Source: Kofleriaceae bacterium (lineage in GTDB: Bacteria > Myxococcota_A > Polyangia > Haliangiales > Haliangiaceae). Taken from it: a DNA stretch of 47,289 nt. The notes under the pieces were generated by a model. It did not search any database. It was not told where the DNA came from and worked only from the letters and a program-made list of their open reading frames with translations. The position numbers were made by a program, and so were the translations under genes. The DNA is taken from positions 1 to 47,289 of the forward strand of contig JANXOP010000243.1 of the NCBI GenBank assembly GCA_025357755.1. The letters are read 5' to 3'. Shown here one piece after another: positions 34,307-42,839 of this stretch; within the stretch, counting starts at the first letter, position 1; each line of letters opens with the position of its first letter.

Positions 34307-35440
34307 ATGGTTCGCCTGCTCGTCGTCCTCGCGTTTCTCTCGGCATGCCCCGCGCCGAAGCCTCCGATCGGTCCTGGAACATCCGGACCGAAGACCGGCG
34401 AGCTGCCGGTCCAGCCGGGTGCGCCCCACATCACGTGGATCCGCGTCGATGCGCCGAGCGACGTGCCCGCCACGCCACCACCCGCAGGGACCTATCGCAT
34501 CCATCTGATCGATGTGGGTACGGGCCTCTCGATCCTCGTCCAGGGCAGCGACTTCAACCTCCTCTACGACGCGGGCACGAACGACAAGTCCGAGAAGCCC
34601 GCGCGCGTGATCGCGTATCTCAAGCGTGCGATCGGCGCCTCGGGCGATGATCTATGTGAAGGCGGGGCGAAGGATCGCAAGACGATCGATGATGTGGTGC
34701 TCAGCCATCCGCACTTCGATCACGCGTCCGCGCTCGATCTCGTCGTGCATTGCTACACGATCAAGGACATCTACGATTCGGGGCGCGTGAACGATGCGGT
34801 GTTCTATCGCGCGTTCCTCGAGGCGGTCGCGAAGTCGCCGGCGATGTATCACACCGCGGCGGATGTCCCGACCGATCACACGGTCGGCGTCAAGGGCACC
34901 GAGATCCAGATCCCGAACTGGCAACGGTTCAGCGAAGGCGATGCGGTCCGGCTCGGCGAATCGGCGAAGTTCACGATCCTCCACGCCGAGGCCAAGAAGC
35001 TGCCCGATCCGAACCAGAACTCCGTCGTGATCGCGGTCGAGCTCGGCGCGGTGCGATTGCTGCTCGTTGGCGATGCCGAATCGGGACCGCGTGAAGATCC
35101 ATCCGCGAGCCCCGGCGATGTCGAGGCGTTCTTGATCGAGAACCATCCCGAGGAGATCCGCGCCGAGATCCTCCAAGTCGGTCATCACGGCTCCAAGACC
35201 TCGAGCCGGCACGCGTTCATCGAGGCCGTGCATCCGAGCCTCGCGCTGGTCTCGAGTGGCCCGAAAGTCTATGGCCACACGGTGCTGCCCGATCACGAGG
35301 TGATCGAAGAGCTCCGCAAGGATGGCGCCACCGTGCTGCGCACCGACGAGCGCGATGGCGATTGTCCGGTAAAAGAGCGCATCGGCCCCGCGGATGGTCC
35401 GGGCGGCTGCGACTCCTATATCATCACGATCACGCCATGA
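34307..35440 (+). CDS. ComEC-like metallo-beta-lactamase-fold lipoprotein
   Basis: This is a 377-residue predicted lipoprotein (lipobox FLSAC, Cys14) with a Pro/Gly-rich linker. The hydrolase core resembles the extracellular MBL domain of ComEC/Rec2: IHLIDVGTGLSILVQGSDFN, the metal motif SHPHFDHA (His134, His136, Asp138, His139), NQNSVVIAVELGAVRLLLVG with GDAES, and VGHHGSKTSS. Free-standing proteins of this class are suspected nucleases or phosphodiesterases; no ComEC permease is nearby. It lies 24 bp after the Bat operon and overlaps the next gene by ATGA. Confidence 0.85.
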   Translation: MVRLLVVLAFLSACPAPKPPIGPGTSGPKTGELPVQPGAPHITWIRVDAPSDVPATPPPAGTYRIHLIDVGTGLSILVQGSDFNLLYDAGTNDKSEKPARVIAYLKRAIGASGDDLCEGGAKDRKTIDDVVLSHPHFDHASALDLVVHCYTIKDIYDSGRVNDAVFYRAFLEAVAKSPAMYHTAADVPTDHTVGVKGTEIQIPNWQRFSEGDAVRLGESAKFTILHAEAKKLPDPNQNSVVIAVELGAVRLLLVGDAESGPREDPSASPGDVEAFLIENHPEEIRAEILQVGHHGSKTSSRHAFIEAVHPSLALVSSGPKVYGHTVLPDHEVIEELRKDGATVLRTDERDGDCPVKERIGPADGPGGCDSYIITITP

Positions 35441-36597
35441 CTCGCCGGCTGTATCACGACGACGCGTTCGCGCAGAGCTTCACCGCCCAGGTCGCAGCGC
35501 TGACCACGTACAAGGATCGCGCGGCGATCGTCCTCGATCAGACTGCGTTCTATCCCGAGGCCGGTGGTCAGCTCGGTGATCACGGCACGCTCGCTGGCCT
35601 CGCGGTCATCGATACGCAAGAGACCGACGACGGCACGATCGTGCATGTCGTCGAGAGTGCCGGGGCGCTCCAGCCGGGTGCCGAGGTCACCGGCACGATC
35701 GAGTGGCGCCGCCGTCGCCAGCACATGGCGCAGCACACCGCGCAGCACCTGCTCTCGGGTGCGCTGCTCGAGCGCGCGCAGGCCCCGACCGCTTCGGCGC
35801 GCCTCGGCGAGAGCGCGCTGACGATCGATGTCACGCGCGACCGCATTCCTGAAGCCGAGCTCGCCGCTGCCGAGGATCTCGCGAACTCGATCATCGACGA
35901 TGATCTCGCGATCCGCGCGTGGTTCCCCGAGGCCGCCGAGCTCGCCACGCTGAAACTCCGCCGCGATCCGAAGGTCGATGCCGATATCCGCGTCGTCGCG
36001 ATCGGCGAGTTCGATCTGTCGCCCTGCGGCGGGACGCACGCGTCGCGCACGTCGCAGCTCGGCACGATCCGGATCACGAATACCGAGCGCTACAAGGGCA
36101 TGACCCGGATCACGTTCGCCGCCGGGGCACGCGCGCGCGCCGAGCTGTTCAGCCGCGATCAGGTGCTGCGCGGTCTCGCGAGCAGGTTCTCGTGCGCGCC
36201 GAACGACGTGCCCGCCGCGATCGACAAGATCGTGCGCGATGCGGAGAGCCACGCCGGCGAGGTCACCGCGCTGCGCGGCCGGCTCGCCACGTACCTCGCG
36301 GCGAGCTTTGCGGGCACCGGTCCCGTGATCGCGGCGCTGCCCGGCGATGCCGAGCTGCTGCGCGGCATCGCGACGAAGCTCGTGGCGGCAGGTCGCGACG
36401 CGATCCTTGCTGCACCCGATGCGACGGGCACCACGGTGGTGCTCCAGCGCGCAGCCGGCTCGCAGCTCGATTGCGGAGCGCTCTGGAAGCAGCTGCAAGC
36501 GCGCCACGGCGGACGTGGTGGTGGCAAGCCGGACCTCGCGCAGGGTCGGCTCGGCGCCGAGCTCGCCGACTGGCCAGCCGCCGTTACGGATCTGTAA
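35437..36597 (+). CDS. Alanyl-tRNA editing protein (AlaX type, with DHHA1-like C-terminus)
   Basis: This is a 386-residue cytoplasmic protein related to the editing domain of alanyl-tRNA synthetase. It would hydrolyse mischarged Ser- or Gly-tRNA(Ala). Visible features are AFYPEAGGQLGDHG near 38-50, zinc ligands HTAQH (100-104) and CGGTH (Cys197, His201), KGMTRITFAAGARA, and a C-terminal region ending GGRGGGKPDLAQGRLG, typical of the DHHA1 domain. No aminoacylation domain is present. Its last 14 bases overlap the convergent thioredoxin-like gene. Confidence 0.9.
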   Translation: MTRRLYHDDAFAQSFTAQVAALTTYKDRAAIVLDQTAFYPEAGGQLGDHGTLAGLAVIDTQETDDGTIVHVVESAGALQPGAEVTGTIEWRRRRQHMAQHTAQHLLSGALLERAQAPTASARLGESALTIDVTRDRIPEAELAAAEDLANSIIDDDLAIRAWFPEAAELATLKLRRDPKVDADIRVVAIGEFDLSPCGGTHASRTSQLGTIRITNTERYKGMTRITFAAGARARAELFSRDQVLRGLASRFSCAPNDVPAAIDKIVRDAESHAGEVTALRGRLATYLAASFAGTGPVIAALPGDAELLRGIATKLVAAGRDAILAAPDATGTTVVLQRAAGSQLDCGALWKQLQARHGGRGGGKPDLAQGRLGAELADWPAAVTDL

Positions 36598-37144
36598 GCG
36601 CCGCGAGGATCTCGTCGGCGCTCGGCCGATCGTTGGTGTTGCCGCCGATCCGCTTGAACGTGACGGCGCCGCCCTTCTGGATCACGAACGTCGAGGGCTT
36701 CGCGATGTTCGTGCCGTAGTCCGCGACGCCCCACTTCGCGATCGTCTGGAGCTCGGGATCCGAATAGAGATCGAACGTCAGGCCGAGCTTCGCCTTGAGG
36801 GCGGTCGCATCGGCTGGCGTATCGGTGCTCACCGCGATCACTTCGGTGTGCTTCGCCGCGAAGTCTTGCTGGTGCTCGTTGAGCTGACCGAGCTGCTTCT
36901 GGCACTCGGGGCACCAGTGCCCCATGTAGAACACCAGCACGACGCGCTTCTCGGCCCAGTGCTTCGTGAGGTCGGTCTGGGAGCCGTCGTTCGCCTGGAC
37001 CAAGCTCGTGTCGGGCGCGGTACCACCGACGTCTTGCTGGATCTCGGGATTCACGCGCGGCGCGACATGCGCGTGGGGATTCTCGACCCTCTCGGGTCGA
37101 CAAGCCGCGATCACGAGGGCGATCGCGAGGAGCAATTTACGCAT
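36584..37144 (-). CDS. Thioredoxin-fold (AhpC/TlpA-like) lipoprotein
   Basis: This is a 186-residue protein with lipobox IAAC (Cys15) and a periplasm-facing thioredoxin/peroxiredoxin fold: VVLVFYMGHWCPECQKQLGQ with the redox pair Cys78/Cys81, EVIAVSTDTPADATALKAKL, and FVIQKGGAVTFKRIGGNTND. A CxxC instead of a single peroxidatic Cys suggests thiol-disulphide exchange or a bacterioferritin-comigratory-type peroxidase. It starts 3 bp after the stop of the kinase gene on the same strand, so the two are probably co-transcribed. Confidence 0.87.
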   Translation of the reverse strand: MRKLLLAIALVIAACRPERVENPHAHVAPRVNPEIQQDVGGTAPDTSLVQANDGSQTDLTKHWAEKRVVLVFYMGHWCPECQKQLGQLNEHQQDFAAKHTEVIAVSTDTPADATALKAKLGLTFDLYSDPELQTIAKWGVADYGTNIAKPSTFVIQKGGAVTFKRIGGNTNDRPSADEILAALTDP

Positions 37145-37147
37145 GAC

Positions 37148-38938
37148 TTATCCTTTGGCTTTGAGCGCGAACTGAATGCTCTGAATCGTCGTGCTCTTCG
37201 GGAACATCGTGGTCGTGAGGACATTCCGCAAGCACTGACCGACCGGCGACATGTTCATCGCGTCGGGAGAGATTCGCACGCTGCTGGCGCGGCCGGACGT
37301 ATCGATCGACAAACTCGCCATCATGTCGGCGGTCACGCCCTTGGCGTTGTCGATGATGCATTGAGTGAGCGCGGCCTTTTTCGCCGCGATCGCAGCATCG
37401 ATCGTTCGAGGACGGACGACGACCGGAGGCGGCGGCTTGACGACCGTGTTCGCGGACCCGGCGAGCGGCACGCCGGCATCGGGCTCCACCGGCGGCTCGA
37501 CGACCGGCGGTGCATCGGGCTTCTCTTGCGAGATCACGATCGGCGGCTGGAGTTGCTGCTGGTTCTGGGTCTGCTTCCACACGAGGAACAACGCCGCGCC
37601 CGCGATGCCGATCATCGCGATCGCCAGGATCGGCCACAGGATGCTACGCGGCGCGACGACGACGATCGGCTGCGCATTCGGGGACGGCGGCTGCACCGCC
37701 ATCGTGCCTTGCAGCGGGCGCAACTGGACCGCGCTGCCCGTGGACTCGTCGGCGAACGGCGGCGGCGTCGACTGACCGAACGGATCGGTCTGCGGACGAT
37801 CGGTGATGACCGAGACGAAGTGCGGTGCCGAATCGACATCGGTCTCGACACTCGGAAACTCGTCGTCGTCGCTATCCTCGGCTTGCTGCGAGAACGAATC
37901 CTCGTTGGCGATCAGCGGCATCGTCGAGCGCCCGACCGAACCAGGATGCGTGCGGTGCACCGCAGTCAGGACCTGCTGGCTGCGCTTGGTCAGCTCTTCC
38001 GCGAAGCCCGCCTTGATGAAATCGCCGATGTCGCCCTGGCTCCACGGGCGAAGGTGCGAGGCGCTCATCGCATCGCTCATCGCATTGCCGAGCTGACGCG
38101 CGGTCTCGAACCGATTCGCGGGGTCGCGATCGAGCGCCTTCGCGAGCACGTTCGCGACCAGATCCGGAATTTCTGGGCGGTAGCGCCGGATGTCCGGAAT
38201 CGGTTGCTCCATCACGGCGCGGAACGTCAGGTAGTCGGTCTTGCGCTGGAACAACCGGCGCAGCGCGACCATCTCGTACATCACGACGCCGAGCGCGAAG
38301 AGGTCGACGCGGCGATCGATCGAGCCGCCGCGCAGCTGCTCGGGCGCCATGTAGGCGTACTTGCCTTTGACGGCGCCATCCTCGGTCTTCGTCGAGGTCG
38401 CGCCCTTGGCCTTCGCGATGCCGAAATCGAGGATCTTCGAGACCCCCGAATCGCATAGAAAGATGTTCAAAGGAGTGACGTCGCGGTGCACGAGGCCGAG
38501 GCTCTCGCCGTCGCGATCCTTGAGCTCGTGCGCGTAGTGCAACGCATCGCAGGTCTGCTGGACCACGGCCGCGAGGAAGCCGAAATCGAGGTGGGCCTGC
38601 GCCTTCGATGCGCGGCGCAGCAGCGGCAGCATCGTGACGCCCTCGAGGTACTCCATCACGATGTACAGCACGCCGCCGGTCTCGCCGAGCTCGTAGACCT
38701 GGCAGATGTTGCCGTGCGCCATCTTCGACGCGATCTGCGCCTCGGAGATCAACATCTGACGGAACCGCGCGTCGTCAGCGAGGTGCGGAAGGATCCGCTT
38801 CACGACGTAGAGCTTCTCGAACCCGGCCGCACCCTCGAGCCGCGCGAGGAAAATCTCTCCCATACCGCCGGTCGCGAGCCGCGCTAGCAGCTCGTAACGG
38901 CCCAGGCGTGCCTGAGCTTGAACCCCCGGTATGGGCAC
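37148..38938 (-). CDS. Transmembrane Ser/Thr protein kinase with an extracytoplasmic AgmX/TonB-C-like domain
   Basis: This is a 596-residue Hanks-type kinase. The catalytic domain spans about 14-285: Gly loop LATGGMGEIF, Lys47, HRDVTPLN with Asp153, DFGIAKAKG with Asp171, and MAPE (197-200). The catalytic-loop Lys is replaced by Thr (RDVT), a variation seen in many myxobacterial kinases. An acidic, Ser-rich juxtamembrane stretch follows, then a transmembrane helix at 433-454. After a Pro/Val linker, residues 515-596 contain paired Cys (TQCIIDNAKG and VGQCLRNVLT) and look like the AgmX/PglI-type C-terminal domain. The start codon is GTG, with no clear Shine-Dalgarno. Confidence 0.9.
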   Translation of the reverse strand: MPIPGVQAQARLGRYELLARLATGGMGEIFLARLEGAAGFEKLYVVKRILPHLADDARFRQMLISEAQIASKMAHGNICQVYELGETGGVLYIVMEYLEGVTMLPLLRRASKAQAHLDFGFLAAVVQQTCDALHYAHELKDRDGESLGLVHRDVTPLNIFLCDSGVSKILDFGIAKAKGATSTKTEDGAVKGKYAYMAPEQLRGGSIDRRVDLFALGVVMYEMVALRRLFQRKTDYLTFRAVMEQPIPDIRRYRPEIPDLVANVLAKALDRDPANRFETARQLGNAMSDAMSASHLRPWSQGDIGDFIKAGFAEELTKRSQQVLTAVHRTHPGSVGRSTMPLIANEDSFSQQAEDSDDDEFPSVETDVDSAPHFVSVITDRPQTDPFGQSTPPPFADESTGSAVQLRPLQGTMAVQPPSPNAQPIVVVAPRSILWPILAIAMIGIAGAALFLVWKQTQNQQQLQPPIVISQEKPDAPPVVEPPVEPDAGVPLAGSANTVVKPPPPVVVRPRTIDAAIAAKKAALTQCIIDNAKGVTADMMASLSIDTSGRASSVRISPDAMNMSPVGQCLRNVLTTTMFPKSTTIQSIQFALKAKG

Positions 38939-39079
38939 GTAAAAAGTTTAGCAGACCCCAAGACCTAAAGCGATTTCAGCTACCTACATGTCGCCTCGGG
39001 GGCCTGAAACCTCGAGCTTCGAACAATCTCGCGATCCGAGGTCGCGCGTGACCGAGGGGCGACCATACTTCCCCTCCGC

Positions 39080-39895
39080 ATGCGCTTCGAGTTGCACTGT
39101 CACTCCACGGAATCCGACGGCACCGAAGCGCCGGCCGAGGTAGTCGCTCGCGCCGAAGCGCGCAACGTCGACGTGTTCGCGATGACCGATCACGACACGT
39201 GTACCGGCGCGACGATGAAGACCGGCCACTCGCTCCGCGGCGTCGAGATCTCGTGTGACGAGCCCAAGACTGGTCGCACGATCCACGTGCTCGCCTACGA
39301 TCGCGGTGGCGCGGCGTGGTCCGAGCTCGAAGCCAAGCTCGTGGAGACGCGCGAGAAGCGGCGCAATCGGTTGCGCGTGATGGCGGTCCGGCTCGAGCGG
39401 CGCGGGATCAAGATCGATGTCGAGCCGCTGATCGCGAAGGCGACCGGGCGGTCCGTGGGGCGGCCCGATCTCGCGCGCGCGATGGTCGAGGCCAAGCACG
39501 TGACCTCGATGAAGGAAGCCTTCTCGCGCCATCTGTTCGACGGCGGTCCGGTCGACGTGCCGCACCACGCACTGCCGATCGCCGATGCGATCGCACTCGG
39601 GCGCGCTGCGGGAGCCGCGATGTCGCTCGCCCATCCTCATCTCTACGATCACCTGAGCGTCGAGTTGCTCGAGCGCCATCGCAACGACGGACTCGGCGGA
39701 GTCGAGGCGTTCTATCCGGGCTACGATCCGCGCGAGCGTGCGCGCTGGACGGAGCTCGCCGACAAGCTCGGACTCGTGTGCACCGGCGGCTCTGATTGGC
39801 ACGGACCCAAGGATGCGCAGGCGCAACCCGGCGTCGATCTTCCGGACGATCGTGGCGCGCGCTTGCACGCCTGGCTGCTAGAGTCGGCAGCGTGA
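39080..39895 (+). CDS. PHP-domain phosphoesterase (TrpH / RNase AM-like)
   Basis: This is a 271-residue cytoplasmic protein of the small PHP family that includes the 3',5'-nucleotide bisphosphate phosphatase and RNase AM. The metal ligands are clear: HCHSTESDG (His6, His8, Asp13), MTDHDTC (Asp37, His38), Glu56 in GVEISCD, SLAHPHLY, and TGGSDWHGP near the end. Length is normal. The stop overlaps the GTG start of the next gene. The 141-bp region upstream separates it from the divergent kinase gene. Confidence 0.9.
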   Translation: MRFELHCHSTESDGTEAPAEVVARAEARNVDVFAMTDHDTCTGATMKTGHSLRGVEISCDEPKTGRTIHVLAYDRGGAAWSELEAKLVETREKRRNRLRVMAVRLERRGIKIDVEPLIAKATGRSVGRPDLARAMVEAKHVTSMKEAFSRHLFDGGPVDVPHHALPIADAIALGRAAGAAMSLAHPHLYDHLSVELLERHRNDGLGGVEAFYPGYDPRERARWTELADKLGLVCTGGSDWHGPKDAQAQPGVDLPDDRGARLHAWLLESAA

Positions 39896-41109
39896 CGCGC
39901 GGGTGGCTCGCACTGTTGGCAGGCTGTGGCCTCGGCACGGCCACGACCGAACAGGAGCTCTCGACCGCGGTCACGACCGAGCGCTACACGTTGATCCGCG
40001 ACAGCGCGGCCGAGATGGGCATGTACAACGGCGCGTTGCTCGCCGGCATCGCGATCAGCGAGACCGGCCTCGCGCACTGCCAGAGCGAAGCCACGTACGC
40101 GTGCAAAGGTCCCGCCTCGTCGTCGTGCAACGGCGGCCCGATCATCGCCGGTGCGGCGGATGGTCCATGTTCGGCCCAGCAGGGCGGCCTCGGCATGTTC
40201 CAGTTCGATGCTGGCACGTACGATCAAACGGTCGCCGCGTACGGCCCGAGCATTCTGACAGTGGAAGGCAATACGGCGCAGGCCGTGAGCTTCGTCGTCG
40301 ATAAAGTCGAGCTCGATATCGCGGGGATCGATGACTGGCTCGCCGCCACGGGCTGGATGAACGACGTGCCTCTCGACGCGAGCGACGCCGTGATGAACCA
40401 GTGGGCGAAGCTCCTCGCGTGCCGCTACAACGGTTGCTGCTCGACGAGCGCGACCTGCACCTCGCGCGCGAACGGCTATCGCGACAACGCGATCACCGCG
40501 TTCACAGCGATGGGCGCGGAGTTCTGGAAGACCGATAACCGCTGCACCGCCCTGCCCGCGGATGGCGTGATCGAACAGCGCAGCGAGTGCTACATCGCCG
40601 CAGGCGATCCGCGCTACTGGCGCCACGTCGACGGTGGTTCCGCAGGCACGCTCGAGTGGACCGGCTCGACCGCGGCGCAGAAACCCGCGAACTTCGCCGA
40701 GTGGATCGTGAAGGCGCCGGCCGGCCGCTACCACGTCGATGTCTTTCTCGACGGTACGTACGGGACGGCCAAGCACGCCATGTATCAGATCGCGCACGCG
40801 GGCACGGTCGACATGGTCGAGCTCGATCAGACCTCGGCGACCGGGTTTGTCTCGCTCGGCGAATTCGATTTTGTCGGCACCGGTGACGAGCACGTGCGGT
40901 TGACCGACAACACCGGCGAAGACGCCGTCCAGGTCGGGTTCGATGCGATCCGCGTGCAGTCGACCGACTTCTCCAACCCGATGCCGATGGACCCATCGAG
41001 CGCGGCTGGCTGCTGCCAGACCGGCGCGGGTGGCCGCAGCAGCGGCGTGCTCGCCCTCGGCGTCCTCTTGCTCTTGCGTCGCCGTCAGACCGATCAGCGA
41101 CGATCGTAG
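39892..41109 (+). CDS. Lysozyme/transglycosylase-like exported protein with golvesin-type domain and MYXO-CTERM tail
   Basis: This is a 405-residue exported protein. The short N-terminal signal ends in LLAGC (Cys12), a possible lipobox. The SLT-like domain contains LLAGIAISETGLAHCQSEA with candidate catalytic Glu57 and GGLGMFQFDAGTYDQTVAAY. A beta-rich domain at about 245-365 (ECYIAAGDPRYWRHVDGGSA, then RYHVDVFLDGTYGTAKHAMY) resembles the golvesin C-terminal module. The end (GCCQTGAGGRSSGVLALGVL, then LLLRRRQ) is a MYXO-CTERM sorting tail. It probably acts on peptidoglycan at the cell surface. The GTG start overlaps the PHP gene stop, and the downstream nuclease-like gene begins 1 bp after the stop. 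Confidence 0.8.
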   Translation: MTRGWLALLAGCGLGTATTEQELSTAVTTERYTLIRDSAAEMGMYNGALLAGIAISETGLAHCQSEATYACKGPASSSCNGGPIIAGAADGPCSAQQGGLGMFQFDAGTYDQTVAAYGPSILTVEGNTAQAVSFVVDKVELDIAGIDDWLAATGWMNDVPLDASDAVMNQWAKLLACRYNGCCSTSATCTSRANGYRDNAITAFTAMGAEFWKTDNRCTALPADGVIEQRSECYIAAGDPRYWRHVDGGSAGTLEWTGSTAAQKPANFAEWIVKAPAGRYHVDVFLDGTYGTAKHAMYQIAHAGTVDMVELDQTSATGFVSLGEFDFVGTGDEHVRLTDNTGEDAVQVGFDAIRVQSTDFSNPMPMDPSSAAGCCQTGAGGRSSGVLALGVLLLLRRRQTDQRRS

Positions 41110-41110
41110 C

Positions 41111-41566
41111 GTGAACCAGACGATCGCCGTCGCGATCTTTGCAGTCTTGATCGCCTTGTGGTTGGCGGCGAAGCTGCGGGCGTGGCGAGGATCGTGGCGC
41201 GCGCGCAGGCGAGCGGCGCGGGCGAGCGCGGGCGAAGAGCGAGCGGGCGAGATGCTGGTCGCCGCCGGCTTCTCGATCCTCGAGCGCCAGGCGCGGGTCG
41301 CGTGGGCGCCGTTGATCGATGGTGCGCCGTGCGAGCTCGAGCTCCGCGTCGATTACCTCGTCGAGCGCGACGGCGAGCTGCTCGTCGCCGAGGTCAAGAC
41401 CGGCGAGGCAGCTCCATCGATCGAGACCGCGGCGACCCGCCGCCAATTGCTCGAGTACAGCATCGCGTTCGCGGTCGATGGGATCTTGCTCGTGTGCCCC
41501 GAGCGCGATCAGATTCTGCGTGTCGAGTTTCCGCAGCTCAAGCTGACTAGCGGTCCGTACACTTGA
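41111..41566 (+). CDS. Membrane-anchored PD-(D/E)XK nuclease-like protein
   Basis: This is a 151-residue protein. An N-terminal helix (TIAVAIFAVLIALWLAAKLR) is followed by a very Arg-rich stretch (WRGSWRARRRAARA) and a small domain with the PD-(D/E)XK pattern: Glu47 in EERAGEMLVAAGF, Asp81 in LRVDYLVERDG, and Glu94-x-Lys96 in LVAEVKTG, followed by RRQLLEYSIAFAVDGILLVC. The pattern is typical of NERD- or YraN-like nucleases. The GTG start sits 1 bp after the preceding stop. It overlaps the convergent M48 gene by 20 bp. DNA substrate and role are unknown. Confidence 0.75.
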   Translation: MNQTIAVAIFAVLIALWLAAKLRAWRGSWRARRRAARASAGEERAGEMLVAAGFSILERQARVAWAPLIDGAPCELELRVDYLVERDGELLVAEVKTGEAAPSIETAATRRQLLEYSIAFAVDGILLVCPERDQILRVEFPQLKLTSGPYT

Positions 41567-42839
41567 ACGATTCGCCCGACGGCACGACCCGGTGCGGATC
41601 ATCGAGCGTGGTCGCCAGGACCGGATTCGGGCATTTCTGGACGAGCGCGTGGAGCTCGTCGCCGCGGGCGGCCGTCGCGATCACGATCCTTGCGGGCTGC
41701 GCGGCGCGGAGCTCCGCGACCGTCGCGGTCCGCAGGCTACCGAGCCAGCGCTCGTGCGCCCGCTCGCCGTGAGCCTCGAGCTCGAGCACGAGCGCCCCGC
41801 ACGGCGCCTTCGCGAGGCAACGCTCGACGATCACCACCCACGTGCCGGGGAGCGGTTGCTGCAGCGTCGAGCGCACGGCGTCCTCGAGCCGATCGAGCGC
41901 GTCGTTCGGCCGCTTGCGCTCGCGCACCATGCCGAGCGTGAGCTTGCCGAGGCTCGTGGTCGAGGTCTCCTTGCGATCGAGCCGGCTCGCGAGCTCCCTC
42001 GCCCACGGCCCACCGATCGTATACGCGTCGAGCGTCGAGCGTCCGTGACGGAGCTCGAGGCCATCGCCATCGCTGCGCGCGATATCATCCGCGCCGAGGT
42101 CGAGTGCGAGCCCGAGGCTCGCGACGACCCACGCCGAACCGATCGCGATGCCTTGCCGCGTATCACGACCGACCACCATGTGATCGAGGTGAGAGAGCAG
42201 CTCCTCGCGACCTTCGAAGGCGACGCGATCGGAGGCGAGGGCCGAGACCCGGGCGATCCGATCGACGCGCGGCGGATGCTCGTCATCATCGCCCTCGAGC
42301 TCCGCGCGCAGCGCACGCCGCATCGCGCTCGGCGAATAGCCCGCATGTTCGAGCAGCGCGATCGCACGCTCGTCGGCGATGCCTTCCGCGTCGCGACGAC
42401 CGGCGAGCCACGCCTGGTCCGCGGCCGGCCCGAACAGCGACACCGTCGCGTGATGTCCTTCGATGTGCGCCATCTCGTGCGCGACGACCGCGGCGAGCTC
42501 GGCTTCGCTGCCGAGTTTCTGGATCGTGATGCGACCGACTACGATTGCGTTCGCATACGGCGCGTAGGTGCCGTCGTGATTCGAGATCACGACGCGTGGT
42601 GAGTGCGGGAGATGCGCGTGCAGCGCGAGCCGATCTGCGATGCCCTGGACGTACGCGCGCAGGCCGGCATCGTCGTATGCGTCGAGGTCGCCATCGATCA
42701 GGTCACGTTCGGCGAGCGCGCTCGCGCAGCGCTCCGGATCGCTATTCGTGCACGCCGCTGGCGTCTCGCTCCCGAGGTAGCTCTGCGGCGGTACACAAGC
42801 AACGAGCCCGACGAGCCCGACCCAGACGACTGCCTTCAT
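41547..42839 (-). CDS. M48-family metallopeptidase lipoprotein
   Basis: This is a 430-residue protein with lipobox GLVAC (Cys15). The peptidase domain contains VVAHEMAHIEGHH with zinc ligands His121 and His125 and catalytic Glu122, and the third ligand Glu152 in EGIADERAIALLEHAGY, as in M48 enzymes such as BepA/LoiP. The C-terminal part (about 215-430) includes repeats and a tail with paired Cys (ERCLAKAPCGALVLELEAHG) without a named domain. The start at 42839 overlaps the stop of the upstream POTRA-like gene, which suggests co-production in the envelope. Confidence 0.88.
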   Translation of the reverse strand: MKAVVWVGLVGLVACVPPQSYLGSETPAACTNSDPERCASALAERDLIDGDLDAYDDAGLRAYVQGIADRLALHAHLPHSPRVVISNHDGTYAPYANAIVVGRITIQKLGSEAELAAVVAHEMAHIEGHHATVSLFGPAADQAWLAGRRDAEGIADERAIALLEHAGYSPSAMRRALRAELEGDDDEHPPRVDRIARVSALASDRVAFEGREELLSHLDHMVVGRDTRQGIAIGSAWVVASLGLALDLGADDIARSDGDGLELRHGRSTLDAYTIGGPWARELASRLDRKETSTTSLGKLTLGMVRERKRPNDALDRLEDAVRSTLQQPLPGTWVVIVERCLAKAPCGALVLELEAHGERAHERWLGSLRTATVAELRAAQPARIVIATAARGDELHALVQKCPNPVLATTLDDPHRVVPSGESFKCTDR

